Shown here: piece by piece, positions 35,821-47,600 of the stretch | Numbering within the stretch: the first letter of the stretch is position 1 | Layout of the letters: every line of letters starts with the position of its first letter | Source: Apteryx mantelli | Lineage: Eukaryota; Chordata; Aves; Apterygiformes; Apterygidae | DNA length: 64,000 nt | Assembly: GCF_036417845.1 (NCBI RefSeq) | Contig: NC_089994.1 | Location: 13,348,001-13,412,000, forward strand | Direction of reading: 5' to 3' | Translations under genes and position numbers: made by a program | The notes under the pieces: generated by a model | What the model saw: the letters and a program-made list of their open reading frames with translations, nothing else | What the model was told of the DNA's origin: nothing | Database searches by the model: none

Positions 35821-38215
35821 TTATTTTATCTGCCTAGAAAATAAGACCTTGAGACCAAAGGCTGTTCCCTCCCATGGGATGCTGAATCCCAATGGAGGCT
35901 TCTAGATGCTACTTATAAATAGACTTGACAGTCTGGGTCGTATGTTGCTGATCTGTAGAAAAATGTTTCCAAGGGTCAGAAGAATCTGAATGGATTCTGA
36001 GCTTTTTGAAATAACATGTTTGATTTGCTAAACTTCCTATTATGCTCATAGGTTTATTCAGTTTGGAATGAAGAGCTGAGTGTCCTTGATGGTAGCAGTG
36101 GTTTGGTAGAAACATTCACAGTGCAAAAGTCAGGACACAGGAAGCAGGACTGTGAGATAGATTTTTTTTTTTTTTCTTTTTTTGAACTGTGATAGTTTAC
36201 CTTTTAAACTGTGAAGTTTTACCTTTTCTATAGTGCAAACAGTATAACGCTGTTTCTAAGGCAATAAATACTACTGTGATGAATGTTCAATGTTGATTTC
36301 TAGTCAGCAGCAGTGCACAATATTACTGTGAAGAAACCAAGGGGAAAGCATTGTGGACATAATAGTATATAGGCGCAGTCTCTTTTCTCTGTTCTCATCT
36401 AATGACAATTAGAAATTATCTTCCATTTTTTCTTTAAAAAACATCCTGTAATTAGCCCTTTAGTATGTTATCTTTAAGTCCTGTTCCGGACACAATGGGC
36501 TGATGGGCGGTCAGCATCTGAATCCCCTTCCTCCCACACTCCACCTCCACTGGGACAAGACTGATTTTTCTTTTTTCTTTTTTTTCCAAGGAGCATAAGT
36601 AATTTTTGTAGACAGGTTTAATTATGTTTTTACACTTGATGTTTGGAAAAAAAGCCCCAGAACAACAACAACCCCCCCCCCCCTTGCCTATTTTAGAGGA
36701 AAAATAAGCCCCTTTTGAGCCAAGTTTACTTTGCTTAGGGTTAGCTTAGAAAAATCCTAAATGGAGAGAAACTTTTTCAAGATGAAATTGTTCCCTGGCT
36801 TCACCATTTCAACTGTTACTCTGAATATATCTGTATCTCCTTTCTATACTGTTGAAAAACGTCATTTGCTACTCCTGTATGGAATATCATGGTGCCTTTT
36901 CACTGACACAGTAAGTACATTTCTAGCAAGTACACTGTTGTTTGATTTGCTTAAAAATATTCTCCGATATCAATCAACAGGGACTTTCATAGATCTATGT
37001 CAGTTTACACCAAGAGGGATAGCTGAACACAGTGTATCTCAGAGTGTGCTAATGTGCTTAACTCTTGCTGAAGACAGGCAGAGTTGATGGTGCTTAGAAT
37101 TCATCTGGATGAAGCTCACGGTTGTCACTAAAACAAGCAATATGTGGCTGAATCTGTCCCATGTTCACTGCATTTTCCCTTTTCTATTACAGTCAGTTTT
37201 ACCTACTGGTTAAATCCTCCTTTCTGTTTTCCCTAGTTGTCCTCTCCCCAATTATGTATGTAGCTTAGAACATTTAAGAATATTCTCTGTCAGTTCCAGG
37301 CGTATTTTTTTTTCTCCTTCTCTCTTGTTTACTGCTTGCTAATTAAATTTTGTAGGTGGCAGTTTGAAATCTTAGTGGGACGTGTCATGTGACTGCTAAT
37401 GCTCTGCAGATCTCTATTACATAACCTTTAAGTAGTTTGGGAAAATGTGCTTGTGTCATATTGGGCCTGACATAAGGCTCTGTCTGAAGCCAACAGTCTG
37501 ATCAGTGGGTTTTTTTTGTTTGTTTGTTTGTTTTTGGGTTTTTTGTTTTTTTTATATAGAATGACTATAGAAATCTTGTGGACAGTTTGTTCTGGCACAA
37601 GATTTGTGCCCTCAATTGTCAGGCCAGTTCTCTTATTTCCCTGAAATGCTTTGCAGTCTGCAGTGTCTGCCTTTCCTGTGGGGAGGAAGAGGGGAAGGGT
37701 TAGGTTTAAACACTCTGACATGCCAGGTAATGATCAAATTAATATTACATGCGATATGCTAGAATCCTTTCTGTTTTCTTGATAGGTTTGTTCTAGATTT
37801 GAAATGACCAGAGTGCAGAACAAATATAGGAAACCTCTCAATCTCCCTCCCCCACCCGCCTTTCCCTGCCATGAATCTTAATTGGGCTCTGGTGCATTAT
37901 GTAAAATGAAAACATAAATCAATAGAGAAGTTTAAAAACTGCTATGTAGGGATGATCAATTTTTAATGCATGGTAATTCATTAGGTTGCTGTTTTGCGAA
38001 AGGAGCACTTCTGTAAGTGATAGCAGTGTATCCACTCATCCCTCCTTTCTCTTTTCCTGAACCAGCATAATCTTTTGGTCCTACTTTGCATACAGTTACA
38101 TATTTTTGTTGCCTGGAATGTATTTATACACTATCCAATAGTGCTTAAGCACTTCATAGTTGATTGATCAGCTTTCTGCCCTGAAGAATTTAAGTCTCAT
38201 TTTGGTTCCCTGGCC
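35821..38215 (+). other. RIMBP2: RIMBP2 intron segment
   Basis: AT-rich. Contains a C12 run at 36672-36683 and a TTTG tetranucleotide tract at about 37,509-37,552. No exon recognised. Confidence 0.5.
37509..37552. repeat. TTTG-rich simple repeat
   Basis: Four to five TTTG units flanked by T runs and GGGTTTTTTG. Imperfect. Confidence 0.8.
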
Positions 38216-38345
38216 ACGATACAGGCTTTGGAGTCTGGGTCTTGTTTGTGGCTCTGATAGTCAACGTGCTGTGTGTTCTTAAGGAAATCACATCAGCTCT
38301 TTCTGCCTCAGTTTATCTGTTGGGAGGGCTCAGTGACAAAGAGCC
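38216..38345 (+). mobile_element. MIR-type SINE remnant
   Basis: TTTGGAGTCTGGGTCTTG, then GTTCTTAAGGAAATCACATC and CTTTCTGCCTCAGTTTATCT, match the 'ggagtc..gggttc', 'ccttgggcaagtcac' and 'tgcctcagtttcctcatctg' blocks of MIR in order on the + strand. Diverged. Confidence 0.6.
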
Positions 38346-38439
38346 TCTGTAGCCCAGGAACAAAAGTTGCAGTCAAGAGCAACTGGATGAAATGCTTTTT
38401 TTGTGATTGTGTGAACTTGTATTTTATTCTAGAGTAGCC

Positions 38440-38630
38440 CCTAGTTTGTAATAGCACTTTTCAGTGAAAGCTCTTCACAAAGTGCTTTAGAATGGTAGTT
38501 AGTATCATTCTGTCCATTTTCTAGATGAGAAATTTCAGTGTGCTTCAGGTTTATTTGCCCAAGATCACTCAGCAGGGTCAGTGGCAGATCTATGGATATT
38601 GCTTGCTGAGTCCGGTTCAATATGTTTTCC
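38440..38630 (-). mobile_element. MIR-type SINE remnant, opposite orientation
   Basis: TCTTCACAAAGTGCTTTAGA, TCTGTCCATTTTCTAGATGA and GCCCAAGATCACTCAGCAGG follow the reverse complement of MIR. It lies about 100 bases from a + strand copy, so the pair is a potential inverted repeat in transcripts. Confidence 0.65.
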
Positions 38631-41600
38631 ATTGTATTGCTTCTCCTAATTAAATGTTGTAGATCAAGGGAAGAGGGGTATGTATTGATCTTTTTAAAAT
38701 AGGCTTTCTTTTGTTTCACTTTAAGTTTTATGACTCTGCCTATATGCTACTTATACCGAAGAGTTTATTAAAATTTATTAAATTTAATTTAAAAAATTTT
38801 AATTACTACTATCATAAATCATGGTGGCTATAATCAGGTTGTATATTCTCTTGGTGGCTGCCTGCTTACCTGCTGGGTATACAAAAGCTGCAAATGTTTA
38901 AATCATGATCTCTACAAATGTATACATCATACATTTTCCTGTGATTTAGTTGCTTTGGCTTATTTTAAGAGTATGTAGGTACAGTGTTGCCTGTTGTTAA
39001 CACTTCCATTACCTACTAAGAGGACTAAGACTGACTCTGCAGTGATTTGGTCTGCATTCTTGAGTATGCGAGTGTGTGTGTGTGCACGCGCGCGCACGTG
39101 TGTGGGGGGGGATTTAAATTAGTCTCATGGAATAAATAGAAGGACGTCTGTTGGCTGGTGGATGAATTAGGAGGATGAGAGCAAAGAAACAATTAAAGCA
39201 GTTTTGTGTATGTGTGGTGAGGGAGATGGGGACAGCTAATGATTTTGTGTTTTAAAGGAACCCTGTTACTAAGTCAGTTTGTGTTATGAACGTGCATAGA
39301 TTCTCTAGTCAAGATCGAGGCGGCCTCTTCCAGTTCACATGCTTTAGGGTCATGTAGTAAGAAGAGCGCTGTCACCCTGGGGTACTTTCAGTCCTGCATG
39401 ATATCAGGATGCAGCAGGTGGCTGACCCAAATAAATGGTGTGAGACATGGAGACTTACAGGAGAAGAAAAGCTTTTCTGCACTGTCAGCAATAATCCAAG
39501 CTTGCTCCCTGCCTAGCCATTCTGAATTGGCTGTGCTCTGTAGATATCTTGCCAGTGATGAGTGTTAGGGAGCAGAAACTTTGAAGGTCTTTCCTTGAGG
39601 ATTCCTATCAGGGAAGAAATGTAAGTATGGATGTTATAAATTTTAGAGTAGTGTCATGTATTCATATTTTTGATAAGGGAGAGGTGATTTGGAAGAAAGG
39701 GTAGATCCTTCGTGTTATGCCAGTTGTTTTAGCTCTGATGGCTTCAGTGGACTTAAGCTTATTTCCAACAATGATGGTAGCTCACATATCTTTTTATAGA
39801 GAGAATACTGTTCTAAAGGCTGAAGAAATATCTCCTGAAGCCAGAGTAAAGCAACCCTGTTCAGCGACTTTTCTGTAGATGTTGATTCCACCTGTTGGAT
39901 GCAAAGGAGAGTTTTACCAGCTTTGATATTGATAGATACTAGTTATCATCAACTGTAAACCTTATGCTTAGCTTTTAACCTTTCTGTTTTTCTTTTTAGA
40001 AAACTTCTATTTAATTTCAGTGAGTACTGTTAAAAGTAAATGAAATCTAAAGAGCTCCAAGCTATTGATATTTAGATGACCAAATGATAGAAGTTTCGTA
40101 ATACATAATTTTTTCTTGATATTTGGCTTATGGAAGTTGTCTTAAAATAATTTAGAAAACAGAATGAGAAACAGAAGGAGAAATGAAGAAAAGCTCTCTA
40201 TGATAATAAGAGCTAAAAGAATCAAATAGTGAATGAGCTCATTGCAAGAAGATACAGGGATCAGAACCAGCATTTATTTTAAATTTGCAGTAAAAGCCAC
40301 TTTTGTGAAGAAAACTGAGGTCCATTTTGCAAGATTTTCTGAAGTGAATGATGTGGAAAGGAAAAGGATGGGATACGGAAAGACGTCCCAGTTGTTTGCA
40401 TTTACCAGAATGCTACTCCTGGGCGAGCATGGTGATGGCTGGGAACCAGTATGAGAGATCCATAAATTGCTGTGCCTTGGCAAGTTCTAAGTCTAGAGCC
40501 AAACTTTTTAGTTAAAATTCCTATCTTCAGAGAGCTTTCATGGGAAAAGAGGAAGGGGAGCAAAAGCCTTCTGCTCTAAAAAATAAACAGGCCTTCTTAA
40601 AATCTCAGGCTACAAGCCCTATGTGATATTAGGGGAATTTCTGGTGCTGTGGTGCAACTCCGAATTAGACTGGTCAGTCCATGTATTACTGTGTCTGTGT
40701 AACTTGGTAATAATTCAGATATATACCTACCATTTGCAACATGTATTCTAGACAGCAAATCATTAGACCTTCACTGAAATGTCTATTTTCTTGGCTTCTT
40801 TTAAAATTCTCAGCTTAAAAGATGCCAAAGAAAAGGGATGCACTGAAATTTTAAAGCAGAGAGCAAAACTAATTTCTTGCCCTCATACAGAATATCGAAA
40901 CTTAACATTCTGACTCTGATGAAGGAGATGCTTAAACAGACACAAATAAAGTAATAATAATAAAAAAAACCCTAGAGCAATCCATTGGTGTTTCTTTTGG
41001 CTAATGGCTAGCTTCAGAAATCAGTCTTGGTGTCAGTTTTGTACAAGGTATTAAAATTTTGATTGAATTCTAGTTATTAATGTGCTAAACTCCAGTTTAT
41101 AGTGGAAGTTTTTTTAATTTGGCCTGCATAAGTGGAAACTGTACTTTTTCTGAATTCTATTTATATTTTATAGAATTTCATTTTTCTTTTTGAAACGAGG
41201 AATGAATCTGATTAATGTTAGTCAAGCGAAGTGCTGCCTGAATGCTGTAGTGCAATGGAGACATGCTGAGAGCCTCTTGCTGCTGCTGCAATGGAGGATC
41301 AGGTTTAGAGGACATGCCTACAGTGATTTTTCTTTTTTTTTTTTTTAACAGCTATGGAAGATGGCTTGTTAAAATTACTTTATAGATCTATATTCATCCT
41401 AGTAGTCATATATTATACACTAGTATGAGTGAGCTTCATGATGAGTATTAGATCCCTTTTGCTTAACGATAGCATGGCTACACTGCTGACATCAGTGGTG
41501 TAATGTACTTGTGTCTGCAGGGCTCAGGTGTTTTTATTGATTCTTTGTGAAAAACTGCTCTGAGCAGAGAGCAGTAAACGTAACATTTGTGTACTGTAAA

Positions 41601-44419
41601 TAAATAAATCCCCATATGTTTCATTAGACATAACTGTCAACTTTGATGCAATAAGTATGTGTTTCTAAAAGTAACATTGAACAACTTGTGTGTTTTCTAT
41701 TTCTGATCTGCGGGAAGAGCTGCTGGCCTGGTCCTGAGTACAAACATCAACCCATTGAACATGCCTCAAAGAGCTTTCAGTCCAATTACACAGCTGGACA
41801 CAACAGACAGATGCAGCATTTGAGGGAGCACAGAGGAGAAGCCTCCTCCTTCTTCCCCCCACCCCACTTTTTACCCGTAAATGAAAGAACGTAAGAAATG
41901 AGATATTATTTCCATCATAAATAATGGAAATGATTTATGTACACTATGAAACACTATGCATTTTAAAGCTCTACCTTTTTTTGTTTGGGGGTTTGTGTTC
42001 AAGAAAGATGAACTCAAACTGGAACAAACCAAAGAAGGCCCGTATAAATTACAAAGGAATTCAGACGGCTTATATTATGAGAGAACACTAAAAGAGCTTG
42101 TTTTTAGTCTAATAAAACAGTGACAAAAGGGATAGGTAATAAACAGTCTTGTTTCATCACTAATTCTGCCTTTTACAGTTTTTGGAGTTAAGCATACACC
42201 TAACACTTAGCATTCCAATTCAAACCCCAAAAGATTGTCAAGATGATAAAAGCCCTCAATAAATGTTATAAAACTGTTCGTGTTTAATGTAATTTGTCAG
42301 TAACATCTGTCTGAGGTTTAACCTGGGTTCTGTTTTTACTGTATTTAAATGCCTCATGGACTCATTTGCTGTCTGAATTCAGTAATTCTCAATGAAACCA
42401 TTCTTGAAAGTCCTACTTATATAAGAAAACTCTTTTCTTTTTCCTTTTTTATTGGCTGTTGTAATGCTTACATGGTGGTATTTTTCTCAATATAGGTAAC
42501 TGAATAATTTAAAAAGCAAACAAAGCTGCTGATGAAAAGATATGTCTGTTTTGAAAGTCCTGGGTTTTTCCTAATCTCTCATTGCCATAGTACTCACAAT
42601 ACTGTGAATAGTTCTGCTGTTCATTTTTAGGGTTTTCTCAAAGGTATTCCTTGGAAGAACAGGTTCTAATTTCAAATTGTTATTCCTAGAGGATCAAATA
42701 TATTGTAATTTGCACTGTCTCAAGAATTCCTGCACGGGGTTTATGCCGAATGGAAGACAATCGTGAAGATGGGGGAAAAGCATCCAGGGAAGTGTAATGC
42801 GTTCATAGCAAACCCAGAGGGGAACATCTGTTATTAAGTGAAGAGTTAGGGAAGTGATTTAAAGAACAGTCACATAACAGATAGTTAGAACTCAGTAAAT
42901 GCGTGCAAGGGTGATTTAAAACATGATGCGTCTTCATTCCAACCAAATGCAAGGCATCAGCAGTCTCTGCACCAATGAATAACTAATTAGTGCTTCTCTC
43001 TACATAACTTAAGCTCACACAAAGCCATTTTCTGGAAGGCTAGCAAAAAGGGTAGTTGTTCAGGTCTGAAATATACGGGTTACCCTTAGACTGTCTTAAA
43101 TTCTGGCCAGTTCTTAGAAGCCTACATAAGCAGAATTCCTGATGAATTGATTCATAAAATTTTTGTGTCTATATTTTTTTTCATCATTCCAAAAGAGAAA
43201 ACTCATGTGTGCATGCATACTTGCCAGCTCCTCATAATATGTAGCTTGAGTTTCCATTTCCTGAAATATCTTCAGAATATTCTGAGGATGCTCTCAGGAA
43301 AGCAGGCAGCTGGGATATAGTAAAACTGATGTTAATGGGAATAGTGCTTTTGCTCCTTTGATTTAACTATGCAAGAAGCAAGGGAAATAGCTTTAAGTTG
43401 ATTGATAGATGGAAATCTGGTAATCCTGCAGCTTTTGGGAACTGATCTGAACCTGGTTCCAGAACAAAGAGCTTGAAGAAGCCCCCTGCACAAAATGTTG
43501 TTTAAAGTGTTTAGCGCACAGTGCCGGGTTTGTTTGATTCAACTGTAAAGAGAAAATTGAAGATCCATTTCTGAACTTAGCAGCAGAACTTCTTTAAAGT
43601 TAAAATTAGAAACAAGCAGCACCTCTTAAAATGACTGTAGAAGCCATTTCCTTCTTTATCCATCTTCTGCACAAGCAATACCATTCATGAAAGGACCGTT
43701 CAAAATTTGCCTTACCTTACTACGAAGTCACACTGATTCTGGAAAGCGGACTGGGACAAAAGACAGCAGCTAATCGTGTGAAGGGAGAAGGGAGAGCAGG
43801 CACACAACTGGAGACAATTTAGAGTGGCAGCCTCTCATGCATCTACTTTAAGTAGAATGACTTATTAATAGATATTCAATTTTCTTTTCACAAATACAAA
43901 AGGTCATGCTAACAAATGGCTCCCCTTTGGGGTAAGCTTTTCAGTTTAAAGATAGCCTATTTTTTTCCTGTTACTTTGCTTTCTTTTGGCTTTATCTTTG
44001 TTACCTGGATTGATCATTGTGGGTTATTGCCTTCTTTTCCATCTTTTCCATCTTTAGAATGGTTCCAGAACAGTTCTGCTTGAGCCCAACCTGGAGATCG
44101 GGTTGGAAATGATTATGCATATAGAAACCTTAGCTGTGGGGCTGTCTATGTACACTACCTTCACATTTTGTCTCCAGGCAGTTTTTTTTGATACTGGTAG
44201 TATATAAATGATTCCACTTCAGTGAGGTGAAAGAAGGTTTGGAAACATGAAGCTCCTAGCTTTATTGTTTTGGTTATGTTTCTGACTCTGCATATGTATG
44301 TTTGCTTAGAAAGGAATGGCGGTAAATTGCCTTTTACAAGGATGGGCTTCCTAATGGTTAAGTGTTAAATTCGTTATTGCATGGACACGTTGTAGGTTTT
44401 ATGGATTCATATGATACAC
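38631..44419 (+). other. RIMBP2: RIMBP2 intron segment
   Basis: AT-rich with no exon I can defend. Contains the alternating purine-pyrimidine tract at 39072-39104. A 41,688-41,894 open frame ends just before a GTAAGA, but no clear acceptor precedes it. Confidence 0.5.
39072..39111. repeat. GT/CG alternating tract plus G8 (Z-DNA-prone)
   Basis: 33 bases of strictly alternating purine and pyrimidine: seven GT-type steps, a GCGCGCGC centre, then GTGTGTG. A run of eight Gs follows to 39111. CpG steps are kept although the surrounding intron is CpG-poor. Confidence 0.9.
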
Positions 44420-44630
44420 TTCGTCTTTCATCTTGGGATTTTAAAGTACTTACAGACATTAATTAACAAAGTCTTACTGCATATCCGTGTGGTAAGAACA
44501 ATTATTATTCCCATTTTGTTTAAAAGGGCAAATGATTTCCCCAAGCTTCTGCAGTGAGTTGGTGGCAGAGCTGAGAATGGGATCTAGGCATTCTGCCTGA
44601 CCCATATCCCAGCTCCGCTGAGTGAACTGG
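44420..44630 (-). mobile_element. MIR-type SINE remnant
   Basis: AATTATTATTCCCATTTTGT, TTTCCCCAAGCTTCTGCAGT and GTTGGTGGCAGAGCTGAGAA match the reverse-complement MIR order ('attattatccccattttaca', 'cccaaggtcacacagct', 'agtggcagagccggga'). One of the better-preserved copies in the window. Confidence 0.7.
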
Positions 44631-47600
44631 CTGGAAAATGGGTTCATTTCTGTAAAATATACACAAAACTTTTCCAGTGCTCAATTCTTTACTATCCTGA
44701 TGCAGAAACTTAAAAAAAAAAAAAAAAAGTACAGTTGTGTACAGTAGCCATGAAGGGTTGGGAGGAGGAACAATCTGTGATAGAGACAGAGATAATATTA
44801 TTGACTGCGTAACAGGTGTTTGTAGTTCCCTGCAAGAAGCTAGTAACTATGTCTGACTCACTCTGCAAATACTGCTTTTTACTTCCATCCTGGATACAGT
44901 GGAGGCAGAAGTCCAGATTGAGGGCTAGCATGGAGTAGTTTCTGTTGCAGATAAGCAAACTGCATTTATTACAGTTGCTGAAAAAGGTATTCATTGTTAC
45001 TGGTTTAGAGAGATTGCTCAAGCAATGTTGCTTAAAATTCTCCCTTTGTGTTGCCAGCAAACATTATTGCCTGATATCCAAATATGAAGATATTTTTATT
45101 TGTTTGTTACGTAACAGGATTCAGTTCCCTTTTCCACCCTTGCTTCCTAATGTGCTAGTTTGTAGGATGTACTTGGAAATGTGTGCAACACAATCTGATC
45201 ACTTAGAGTTTGTTTTTTTGTGGAGTTACCTTGAGTTCAGTGCTCTGAAGATTTCTGGACTGACCCGTGGTGAGCTAAATTTGTCTTTGACTATACTGTA
45301 GATCATAGCTGATGAATTGTTCTCTTAGGTTGAATAGTGCAGGTGTGTGCATCTGGCCTGGTCTTCAAAACTGGAATTTGCAGGGATACTGTGACTGGTA
45401 TTTGACCTTAAGTAGCTCTCTGACTGATGGATAGGAATGTTAAATCTGCTACTACCTTAAAAATAACAAAACAAATTCTTTCTCTGACTGATGGCGAGTA
45501 CTTCTGGTTCTAAAGATCTTGCTGAAGAACAAGAGATTGCTGGAGGTTTCTAAGGAATGATTCTTCCTGAGAAAATCAGGCCAGGATTTGCCTTTTTACT
45601 TAAAATTTAGAAGAAAAAAAATGTATTTCAGAACTTCGATTGTCTTGTAACATGAGCAGTGGGTTAGAGCTAGAATAGTTTAGCTCACTGTCTGTACAGG
45701 AAGTTTTTTATTAATGTAATTACTCAAGCTGCAGATAGTTAAAACATTGAAGGAATCAGGCTGGCAGCAAGCCTAATCACTGTGCAAAAATGAGCCATAC
45801 CACAGCGATATTAACCTTTACCATCTGGAGCATTCTTAGTTTCCCCCTAGTGTGCTTATCTAAGCTTGTTAGCAGAACATGCAAGGTAAAGACTTAAAGG
45901 GGGAGATGTGGTTGGGCTTTTTTTTTTCTTTTTTTTCCCAGTTTTATTCATGTATTCCAATCTTGGCAGTAACAGCTTTCATAAAGAATTAAAATAGAAT
46001 GTACACTAATCTGTGTGGAAGGTAAAGAGGTGGTAGCTCAATATAAAGACTGTATTCTGATTCCATTGATTATATTGTTCTCTTACTCCAGGAAGGAAAT
46101 GGTAATACAAGGCTCGGCAGCAAATCGGTTACAGATAACGTGGTGTTCCCTTTAATATAGCAGAACTCTTTCCATGCAAGGGCTTTGCAACCTATTTACA
46201 GACCTCTCAAATCTGTCACATTGGAAGTGAGACTTTCACAAACTGACTCTTATCTCATTCTTTCCTCTCACCTATGGCTCTTTCTCTGTCTTCTACAGCG
46301 TGACATGGTCTGTTTCCTTGGTGCCATATGCTAGGTTTATCTTGTCAGCCTGACCTGCTGCTTGCTTCTTACATTCATGAGTGTCCATGAGGGACCATGG
46401 ACTAGAGAGGGTCCATGGGCAAAAAGGTAACTGGGGATGTGCTAGCTAGCAAGGCCTGTTTCAGAGGAACTATATGAGGTGGTACATCAGCCAGCTGCAA
46501 GCTTTTGACTTTGGCCCTTCCTGTTATCTGCCCTGGCTACCCTGCTCTTGCCACTGACTCTGGGAGAGAAGAATGTAGGAAACGTAGGAAGGCAGAAACC
46601 ACATTCCAGCTTAACTGAGCTGGGGCAAGCTGTGAAATATAGCATGTTTATAGCATATTTTTGGAAATATATGGACTCCACTATAAAGCTTGCTTTCATT
46701 GTGATCAGACTTCAAAAAGCATGTTATAACAACTGACCTTTGAAATTCCAGAGGTACCTTCTGCATGTGTGCAGTGATTACATGATTGTGGAGTCCGTAT
46801 CGTGCCAGAGAAGGGTAGCGCCCTAAATGACTTCACTGCTGACCTACCAGCTGAACTACTAACTTGACAAAGGCTCCTTGCCAGTCATTTTAATGTGTAT
46901 GAGTCATACTTTAAACTCTACCACAGTAGTTACGCTAGTAGTTAGAATCATATGATGCTTACTTAAGAGCAAGAAAACAAGAAACTTCTAGAAAAGTTTT
47001 CTGTACAAATTCAAGGAAGAATTTAAGCTTGTGGAACCCAGTCAATCTAGACTTAGTCTAGAGATTTAGTCACAAGATTTGTATTAATAATTTTATTGGC
47101 AGTAATTAAAGAAATAGGATATCAGGGAGAAATAGAGTCTGGTTACAGGCAACAACAAAAAAAAAGTAAGCTTCGAGGCATCTTCAAAGTAACCGCATTT
47201 CTAAAATGATGGAAAGTAGAAAATTACAGTGAATCTCAATTTCATTAACCCGATCAAAGAGGAAGATAGACATGCACTGCATGTCAATTCTGTTCTTTCA
47301 GTGATGAAGGTTACAGACGGAGGTTGGAGAAAATCCTTCAACTCATCTTCATATACGTGATAGGAAAGTCAAAATAAATTGATTCTTACTTACTGGGCTT
47401 AATTCTGGATCTGTGATAATTTAGTTACTTAACTTGCCTTTATTCAAAGGAGCGCCCCTGAAAAAGGGCAGGTGTCAGTAGCTATTATAGGCACAGTTTT
47501 ATGTGAAATGAAGGTATAAGAGCAGCTGTATATGGGGTTTAGTTGATCTCATAAAAAAGCAAATGGGAAGTCAAAGTAATTTTTCTGCAAGTGTAGCCAG

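Noticed and set aside
36761..36909. Open frame followed by ACACA|GTAAGT
   Set aside because: No convincing acceptor and a composition unlike the RIM-binding protein exons. The donor looks like a chance match.
41949..42119. 56-codon open frame from ATG, Lys/Glu-rich, ending before TGA
   Set aside because: No homologue recognised, and the acceptor-like TTCAAG is weak. The length is ordinary for chance in AT-rich DNA.
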